Assembly: GCA_001899685.1 (NCBI GenBank)
Contig: MKWG01000022.1
Location: 1-39,004 of the forward strand
Source: Sphingobacteriales bacterium 44-15
GTDB taxonomy: Bacteria > Bacteroidota > Bacteroidia > Chitinophagales > Chitinophagaceae
Direction of reading: 5' to 3'
Length of the DNA: 39,004 nucleotides
This document shows positions 34,098 through 39,004 of the stretch, in pieces. The notes below the pieces were generated by a model. It had not been told where the DNA came from. It saw nothing but the letters and a program-made list of their open reading frames with translations, and ran no database searches. A program made the position numbers and the translations under genes. How positions within the stretch are numbered: the stretch's first letter is position 1; each line of letters starts with the position of its first letter.

Positions 34098-35396
34098 ATG
34101 AATTACAACGAAACTATTGAATATCTCTACCGTGCGCTGCCCATGTTCAGCAGGGTAGGAGATGCGGCTATAAAGAAAGATCTTACCAATACGCGGATAT
34201 TGTGCGGACGGTTGGATGATCCCCAGCAAAAATTCAAAACGATACATGTTGCAGGTACCAATGGCAAGGGCTCTGTGAGTCACATGCTGGCGGCGGTACT
34301 ACAGCAATCGGGATATATTACAGGATTGTATACTTCTCCCCACCTGCATGATTTCAGGGAGAGGATCAAGGTAAACGGTGAAATGGTGAGTAAGCAGTTT
34401 GTAGTTGATTTCACAGAATGTGTACAGTCCTGGATAAATGAGATACAACCCTCTTTCTTTGAGACCACGGTAGCAATGGCTTTTGAGTATTTTGCTGAAA
34501 TGAGGGTAGACGTTGCCGTTATTGAAACGGGTCTCGGCGGCCGGCTCGACAGCACAAATATCATCCTTCCCGAGTTATCCGTGATCACTAATATTGGTAT
34601 GGATCACATGCATATCCTGGGTGACAGCCTTCCAAAGATCGCTGCCGAAAAGGCGGGTATCATTAAGGATCGCGTTCCCGTAGTTATTGGTGAAACACGG
34701 GAGGAGACAATGCCTGTATTTGTGCAGGCAGCAAAGGAGAAAGCCGCTCCTTTATATGCTGCTGACCGGGAGAGATATGCTGATGCATACCGGTATAAGG
34801 AGCATACACTTGAAGTGACAGTAGTAAGATCGTCGGACAATGAAAAGCAGGTCATCCCGCTTGATCTCACCGGATTGTACCAGGCAAAAAACCTTCTGAC
34901 CGTATTGTCTGCTGTTGACTGCCTGAGAGAAAAAGGCTGGATAATACCTGAAGATGCCATGCTGCAGGCTTTGCACAGCGTAAAAAAACTGACAGGGCTG
35001 CACGGCAGGTGGGAGCTTATTCACCATGCTCCTGCCGTAGTGCTTGATGTGGGGCATAATGAAGATGGCATCAGGCAGGTATGCATGCAAATAGAAGCGT
35101 TGGATTATCATGAGCTGCATATCATCATCGGGATGGTAAAAGATAAAGCTATTGAGCCGGTGCTCCAACTGTTGCCCAAAGAAGCAAATTATTATTTTAC
35201 CCGGGCACAGATCCCGAGAGCGTTGCCTGAAGATCATCTGGCAATTATGGCTGCTGCCCACGGACTGAATGGTCATCATTATCCGAATGTAAATGCAGCG
35301 CTGAAAGAAGCTCTTGATCATGCAACGGGAAATGACCTTATTGTAGTTTGCGGCAGTGTGTTTGTAGTAGGGGAAGTGGATAGCAGTCAGCTATGA
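34098..35396 (+). CDS. folC: Bifunctional folylpolyglutamate synthase/dihydrofolate synthase
   Basis: The 432-residue Mur-ligase-family enzyme adds glutamate to dihydropteroate and to folates using ATP. The P-loop is VAGTNGKGSVSHM at 51-63. Other family signatures: GLYTSPHLHDFRERIKVNGE, ETTVAMAFEYFAE, VDVAVIETGLGGRLDSTN, then ITNIGMDHMHILGDSLPKIA with AEKAGIIK, and in the C-terminal domain HGRWELIHHAPAVVLDVGHN. Length is typical. It is cytoplasmic and stands alone with its own promoter. The 3' flank (35380-35420) decays into AGCTGTGGGCTGCGGCTGTGAG-like text that resembles the local intergenic repeats. Confidence 0.96.
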   Translation: MNYNETIEYLYRALPMFSRVGDAAIKKDLTNTRILCGRLDDPQQKFKTIHVAGTNGKGSVSHMLAAVLQQSGYITGLYTSPHLHDFRERIKVNGEMVSKQFVVDFTECVQSWINEIQPSFFETTVAMAFEYFAEMRVDVAVIETGLGGRLDSTNIILPELSVITNIGMDHMHILGDSLPKIAAEKAGIIKDRVPVVIGETREETMPVFVQAAKEKAAPLYAADRERYADAYRYKEHTLEVTVVRSSDNEKQVIPLDLTGLYQAKNLLTVLSAVDCLREKGWIIPEDAMLQALHSVKKLTGLHGRWELIHHAPAVVLDVGHNEDGIRQVCMQIEALDYHELHIIIGMVKDKAIEPVLQLLPKEANYYFTRAQIPRALPEDHLAIMAAAHGLNGHHYPNVNAALKEALDHATGNDLIVVCGSVFVVGEVDSSQL

Positions 35397-35428
35397 GCTG
35401 TGGGCTGCGGCTGTGAGTGTCTTGAAAA

Positions 35429-35448
35429 GTCAAACGGGAAAGGTGAGA
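35429..35448 (+). repeat. GTGAGA-type repeat, member 4 (partial)
   Basis: GTCAAACGGGAAAGGTGAGA here is identical to 10516-10535. It continues CGTGAGAAGCGAG and does not form the complete hairpin. It lies between folC and the MITE. Confidence 0.7.
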
Positions 35449-35498
35449 CGTGAGAAGCGAGCGGCGAACCGGAAGGAGGTGTATAGGCAATAATAAAT

Positions 35499-35873
35499 CA
35501 ATGTCGTTTCCTTAAGCTTGAGAATCATCATAAAACTTTTAAATTGTCAGCAACGCAGGGATTTATCGCACTGTTACCAGTCCCGCACGTGCGCATAGCC
35601 GTCAACTTAAGCATAAAGGAACGTGAGACACGTACCACGGCGATAAAATGCTACACCCTTACTCCTTCGGGGGCTTAATTTTTACCAGTAACCGGATAAG
35701 CCGCCTCTTTTTGTCTGGTCACGCCGGAGGCGGGATTGAAAAAATGCGGAGCATATTTTTTCAAAAGACAAAAAGCAGCGGCGTTCCGGTTATCCCACCA
35801 AGTGGCGGGACCGGCTTGAGGCAATCAACGACTTACCTTTAAAAACGCTATGCCTCTTAAGGAAACGACATTG
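35499..35873. mobile_element. 375-bp MITE with perfect 18-bp terminal inverted repeats and 10-bp target duplication
   Basis: The left end CAATGTCGTTTCCTTAAG (35499-35516) is the exact inverse of 35856-35873. Both ends abut an identical AATAATAAAT (35489-35498 and 35874-35883), a 10-bp target duplication. End length, duplication length and the inner CTTAAG fit the IS4 superfamily. An internal CATAGCCGTCAACTTAAG (35594-35611) resembles the IS231-type IS4 end, as if two ends were nested. The interior folds: 35690-35716 is an imperfect inverse of 35766-35793, enclosing GAAAAAATGC/GCATATTTTTTC (35738-35762). The only frame (35648-35842, 64 codons) has no coding character. A transposase supplied elsewhere must mobilise it. 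Together with the repeats before and after, it accounts for most of the 539-bp gap. Confidence 0.9.
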
Positions 35874-35901
35874 AATAATAAATAGTCAAAATTGTCAGCG
35901 G

Positions 35902-35929
35902 TCTCAAATCTCAAATTTCAAATCTCAAA
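35902..35929 (+). repeat. 7-bp tandem repeat (TCTCAAA)x4 before the kinase start
   Basis: Units at 35902, 35909, 35916 (TTTCAAA, one mismatch) and 35923 end 6 bp before the ATG at 35936. No Shine-Dalgarno sequence is visible there. The unit occupies the place of the ribosome-binding region, so copy number could affect translation. Confidence 0.8.
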
Positions 35930-35935
35930 TAATCC

Positions 35936-36820
35936 ATGTTCCATCCCCGGTTCACAGCGCATCTTGAACAGCAACTCACTGACTTTTTTCAGGAGCAGAC
36001 AGCGATATACAATTATACTCCTGTGCACGGCGGCGACATCAACCAGGCATTTGTGCTTGAAACCGGTAAAGGGAAGTTCCTGATCAAGGTAAATGCTGCT
36101 ATGTTTGGGCCGGATATGTTTGAAAAAGAGACGCGGGGATTGATCACACTTGCAGATACGGGTTGTATTAAAGTACCACGCCCGCTGTTTGACGGGAAAT
36201 ACCACCAGCAGATATTCCTGGTAATGGAATATATTGATAAAGGAACGCCGTCCGTCAATTTCTGGGATGACTTTGGAAAAAGTGTGGCCTGCCTGCATCA
36301 TAATGAAGGAGATCATTACGGGCTGGGCTATCCGAATTATATAGGCAGGCTGGTTCAGCCTAATGATGCACATGACAACTGGGCTGTTTTCTACGCGCAG
36401 GAAAGAATATTGAATCTTTCTGATAAAGCGGCAGCAAAAGGATTGCTTGATGCCGGGCATCTCTCTGCAATAGAAAAGCTAGCTGCAAAATTTGCTGATA
36501 TTTTCCCTGTTGAGAAGCCCTCTTTATTGCATGGTGATCTGTGGAGCGGCAATTTTATGGTGGCGCCGGACGGACTGGCTGCTATATATGATCCTGCAAT
36601 ATATTATGGTCACCGCGAAATGGATATTGCCATGACTTTGCTTTTCGGCGGATTCGACCGGGAATTTTATGCTGCTTATCATTATCATTACCCGTTGCAG
36701 AATGGCTGGGAAACCCGGGTGGAATTGTGCCAGCTTTACCCGCTGCTGGTACACCTTCTTTTGTTTGGAGGGCATTACCGGAGCAGCGTGATTGAAATAA
36801 TACGTAAATACGCTGTATAA
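35936..36820 (+). CDS. Fructosamine kinase family protein
   Basis: The 294-residue cytoplasmic kinase belongs to the FN3K/APH-like fold and phosphorylates ketosamine (glycated amine) adducts so that they fall off, or a related sugar amine. Evidence: the N-lobe GGDINQAFVLETGKGKFLIK with Lys51, EMEYI-like hinge LVMEYI (95-100), catalytic loop LLHGDLWSGN (197-206, Asp201) and the metal-binding AIYDPAIYYGHREMDIAMT (216-234, Asp219). Length is typical. The MITE and the 7-bp repeat lie just upstream. Specific substrate (protein-bound or free fructosamine or ribulosamine) is not determined by sequence. Confidence 0.94.
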   Translation: MFHPRFTAHLEQQLTDFFQEQTAIYNYTPVHGGDINQAFVLETGKGKFLIKVNAAMFGPDMFEKETRGLITLADTGCIKVPRPLFDGKYHQQIFLVMEYIDKGTPSVNFWDDFGKSVACLHHNEGDHYGLGYPNYIGRLVQPNDAHDNWAVFYAQERILNLSDKAAAKGLLDAGHLSAIEKLAAKFADIFPVEKPSLLHGDLWSGNFMVAPDGLAAIYDPAIYYGHREMDIAMTLLFGGFDREFYAAYHYHYPLQNGWETRVELCQLYPLLVHLLLFGGHYRSSVIEIIRKYAV

Positions 36821-36875
36821 GCTGGCTGTGCATACACGCCATATACAAAATCAACGTTAAACAGCCCGGTGGCTG

Positions 36876-37271
36876 CTATGCTTTTACGTCAAACCATACT
36901 TTTTCACTGTTGTTCCAGTCGCCGTTGTAATTGATCGTGAGCTCTTCGCCGCCCGCTATGGTTCTTACGGTTTTAATAAATATGGTTTGATCTGTATAAT
37001 CCATAAAATACTCACAGTTTGCCTGATAAGAATGATTATATATGGGTATATATCCCAAAGCCATACAGCACCGGTCTTTACGTTCACCCCATATAAAGAT
37101 ATAGTCATGTAACAATGTCTGGTCAAGCAGCTCTTTTTCCTTCCCGCTCATTACGATGACGGGCGCGATTTCTACGATCGTGCCAGGCTTTATTTTTTTT
37201 CTGGTAAAAACACCCCGTCCTTTATCTTTGGCGGCATCAATGTACAGGAAAGGCGACAGCATAGTTGGCAA
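36876..37271 (-). CDS. SET-domain protein (putative protein lysine methyltransferase)
   Basis: A 131-residue protein consisting of little more than a SET domain. The S-adenosylmethionine-site motifs are present in order: DKGRGVFTRKKIKPG (16-30), NHSYQANCEYFMDY (79-92, matching the NHxxxxN pattern) and GGEELTINYNGDW (107-119). It ends with a short FDVKA tail and no cysteine-rich post-SET. Such compact SET proteins are common in Bacteroidota and their targets are largely unknown. It is transcribed divergently from mgtE across a 78-bp gap. Start MPTMLSPF is taken at 37271; ATG three codons in is an alternative. A small CAGCC/GGCTG hairpin (36862-36875) touches its stop codon and may end transcription from either side. 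Confidence 0.9.
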   Translation of the reverse strand: MPTMLSPFLYIDAAKDKGRGVFTRKKIKPGTIVEIAPVIVMSGKEKELLDQTLLHDYIFIWGERKDRCCMALGYIPIYNHSYQANCEYFMDYTDQTIFIKTVRTIAGGEELTINYNGDWNNSEKVWFDVKA

Positions 37272-37321
37272 ATGTGTTTATTGTACTGATAATGTTTTCG
37301 GTAGTTACCCAAAGCTATTTT

Positions 37322-37329
37322 TAATTTTG
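37322..37329 (+). promoter_or_regulatory. mgtE promoter -7 box
   Basis: A perfect TAATTTTG lies 20 bp before the mgtE ATG. No clear TTG is present at the ideal -33 distance. The 78-bp gap is too short to hold a Mg2+ riboswitch and I see no sign of one. Confidence 0.45.
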
Positions 37330-37349
37330 CAACATTAAAACAAAAAATC

Positions 37350-38741
37350 ATGTCGCTTGATCAGGAAGAAATAACACTGCAGGAGAAGTTTGAAGAGCTG
37401 ATAGCTTCAAACGATAAGTTGCTGATACAGGATTTTTTGAATGATCAGAATATCAGCGATGTTGCACAGCTCATCAGTGATAATGAAGACTACGAAACGC
37501 AGATCATTTCCATATTATCCTTGCACAGGGCTGTAAGCACATTTAAGATACTTGATGTGCCGGAACAGAAAAGGATCATCCAGTCGTTGCCTGCTCTCAA
37601 AACAGCCGAACTGCTGAATGAACTGCCGGCGGATGACCGTACCGCTTTCCTTGAAGAGCTGCCTACCAGTGTAGTGAGAGAGTTGATCAAGCTGCTTGAT
37701 CCCGAGGAACGGAAAGTAACCCTTTCGCTGCTCGGCTATCCTGAAGGGTCGGTCGGCAGGCTGATGACGCCGGATTATATAGCGGTATATGAAGACTGGA
37801 CGGTAGAAGAAGTGCTGCAGGAGATAAGAAAAGAAGGTAAGCACATGGAGACGATAGATGTGGTATACGTCATCAATGAGAGTGGAGAATTTATTGACGA
37901 TATACGCATCAGGGAAATTATTTTATCCAAACCTGATAAAATAGTTTCCGAGATCATTGACCGCCGGTATATCGTATTGCATGTAAAGGACAGCCAGGAG
38001 GAAGCCAATAATATTTTCAAAATGAACAACAGGGTAGCCCTTCCTGTGGTAGATGATAATAATATACTCGTGGGTATTGTAACGATAGACGATATGCTGT
38101 GGGTAGCCAACGAGGAGTTTACTGAAAATATGCAGCGTATGGGTGGTACGGAAGCGCTGGACGAGCCTTACCTGGAGATCCCCCTGTTCAAGCTGTTTAA
38201 GAAGAGGGTAGGCTGGCTCGTCATTCTTTTTATCGGTGAAATGCTTACGGCCACAGCTATGAGCTTTTTTGAAGATGAGATCGCAAAAGCGATTGTGCTG
38301 GCGCTTTTTGTGCCGCTGATCATATCCAGCGGGGGCAACAGCGGATCGCAGGCGTCAACGCTTATCATACAGGCTATGGCCCTGGGAGAAGTATATATTG
38401 CCGACTGGTGGCGGGTGCTGCGCCGCGAAATATTATCGGGGCTGTTGCTGGGCACGGTGCTGGGCATAATTGGTTTTTTCAGGATACAGATATGGTCTCA
38501 TTTCTTTCCCCAGGTATATGGCGAGCATGCGCTTCCAATAGCCGTTACCGTTGGTTTCTCCCTGGTAGGAGTGGTGCTTTGGGGAACGCTCAGCGGCTCT
38601 ATGCTGCCGATATTGCTGAAAAAACTTGGCGCAGATCCGGCCACATCTTCGGCGCCCTTTGTGGCTACCCTGGTGGATGTAACCGGGCTGATCATTTATT
38701 TTTCGTTTGCATACCTGTTTTTGAGGGGAGTGTTGTTGTAA
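37350..38741 (+). CDS. mgtE: Magnesium transporter MgtE
   Basis: The 463-residue inner-membrane Mg2+ channel has the full family layout. The acidic N-domain (about 20-130) includes AELLNELPADDRTAFLEELP. Two CBS domains (about 137-260) include GSVGRLMTPDYIAVYEDWTV and NNRVALPVVDDNNILVGIVT. The pore domain has five helices from about 283, with PLIISSGGNSGSQASTLIIQ (about 320-340) and LGADPATSSAPFVATLVDVT near the end supplying the conserved selectivity and gating residues. The N and CBS domains act as an intracellular Mg2+ sensor in the family. The last two Leu codons and the stop lie inside the first copy of the 108-bp tandem repeat, so the C-terminus is shared with repeat sequence. Confidence 0.96.
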   Translation: MSLDQEEITLQEKFEELIASNDKLLIQDFLNDQNISDVAQLISDNEDYETQIISILSLHRAVSTFKILDVPEQKRIIQSLPALKTAELLNELPADDRTAFLEELPTSVVRELIKLLDPEERKVTLSLLGYPEGSVGRLMTPDYIAVYEDWTVEEVLQEIRKEGKHMETIDVVYVINESGEFIDDIRIREIILSKPDKIVSEIIDRRYIVLHVKDSQEEANNIFKMNNRVALPVVDDNNILVGIVTIDDMLWVANEEFTENMQRMGGTEALDEPYLEIPLFKLFKKRVGWLVILFIGEMLTATAMSFFEDEIAKAIVLALFVPLIISSGGNSGSQASTLIIQAMALGEVYIADWWRVLRREILSGLLLGTVLGIIGFFRIQIWSHFFPQVYGEHALPIAVTVGFSLVGVVLWGTLSGSMLPILLKKLGADPATSSAPFVATLVDVTGLIIYFSFAYLFLRGVLL

Positions 38742-39004
38742 GGATTTGCACCACCAGGGCGCTAAGATGTATGAAGCAATTTCCTGGGGAAACACAATTT
38801 CTCGCAACGATCGCAGCGGTGCAGTGAGCGCTGCGATGTTTTGTTGTAAGGATTTGCATCACCAGGGTGCTAAGAGGTATGAAGCAATTTCCTGGGGAAA
38901 CACAATTTCTCGCAGCGGTCGCAGCGGTGCAGTGAGCGCTGCGATGTTTTGTTGTAAGGATTTGCATCACCAGGGCGCTAAGAGGTATGAAGCAATTTTT
39001 TTTG
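38736..39004. repeat. 108-bp tandem repeat, about 2.5 copies to the window end
   Basis: Copies start at 38736, 38844 and 38952 (each TTGTAAGGATTTGCA..), with exact 108-bp spacing and only a few substitutions between them. The third copy is cut by the window edge and diverges in its last bases (GAAGCAATTTTTTTG). Each full unit contains a small hairpin, CGCAGCG paired with CGCTGCG. Because 108 is a multiple of three, the minus strand shows a long 36-residue-repeat frame (38692-38970), which I regard as a by-product and not a gene. Confidence 0.93.

Noticed and set aside
35648-35842. 64-codon frame inside the 375-bp MITE
   Set aside because: It spans the hairpin-forming core, has no recognisable motif and no ribosome-binding sequence. 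MITEs do not encode their transposase.
37272-37349. Mg2+ riboswitch before mgtE
   Set aside because: The intergenic stretch is 78 bp, already contains a promoter box 20 bp from the ATG, and leaves no room for an M-box-type leader.
38692-38970. 92-codon minus-strand frame with 36-residue repeats
   Set aside because: It is a by-product of the 108-bp DNA tandem repeat, whose length is divisible by three. It overlaps mgtE antisense and its composition (Cys, His and Thr rich) does not look like a real protein.
38736-39004. CRISPR array
   Set aside because: The unit is 108 bp and nearly identical throughout, with no alternation of short repeats and unique spacers. No cas genes are in the window.

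Overview
The window reads as chromosome of a Bacteroidota bacterium, most likely of the Chitinophagaceae or a close relative. Pointers are two SusC/SusD outer-membrane pairs, an ECF sigma/FecR pair feeding a SusC with an STN domain, lipoproteins with SusD-style lipoboxes, DUF4382, PmoA-like and Tat-exported Gfo/Idh/MocA proteins, promoters of the TTG-N19-TAnnTTTG type, and an RHS protein of the 'HYYPFGL' type. The genus call is inference.

Layout. (1) 1-2400 is an accessory scrap heap: the 5' end of an IS4-like transposase, an RHS protein that has lost its N-terminal bulk, a candidate immunity gene, and a deletion remnant of a REP-associated (RAYT) transposase with its REP-like repeats. (2) 2378-3430 holds a small lipoprotein gene and an XRE regulator whose 5' end has been replaced by the promoter and signal-peptide region of another gene in the window. 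(3) 3576-9682 is a minus-strand operon deoR-susC-susD with no enzymes. (4) 9790-17660 holds housekeeping and transport genes: a secreted protein, a large MscS channel, a ChaA-type antiporter, a DUF4382 lipoprotein and a marR-MFS efflux pair behind a 28-bp palindrome. (5) 17967-33980 is a second uptake locus: ECF sigma, FecR, SusC, SusD, two tandem duplicated two-domain alpha/beta hydrolases, a cytochrome c-VCBS lipoprotein, a Tat-exported Gfo/Idh/MocA oxidoreductase and a PmoA-family lipoprotein. (6) 34098-38741 is core metabolism: folC, fructosamine kinase, a SET-domain protein and mgtE. (7) The window ends in a 108-bp tandem repeat that starts inside the last codons of mgtE.

How the parts may work together. 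In locus 5, a FecR-controlled SusC/D pair would import a ligand that secreted esterases (one live, one apparently dead hydrolase domain each) de-esterify and that an exported oxidoreductase with a haem c partner may oxidise. No glycoside hydrolase is present, so the chemistry looks esterase plus oxidoreductase rather than hydrolytic. That is inference from gene content.

Structure outside genes is rich. Two elements have all the hallmarks of MITEs: a 375-bp one at 35499-35873 with perfect 18-bp ends and a 10-bp target duplication, and a 102-bp one at 17795-17896 with 21-bp ends and an 8-bp target duplication. There is a dispersed family of GTGAGA-type intergenic hairpins, a roughly 170-bp direct repeat flanking the deoR-susCD block, and a 7-bp tandem repeat just before the fructosamine kinase start. 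I found no tRNA, rRNA or CRISPR array.
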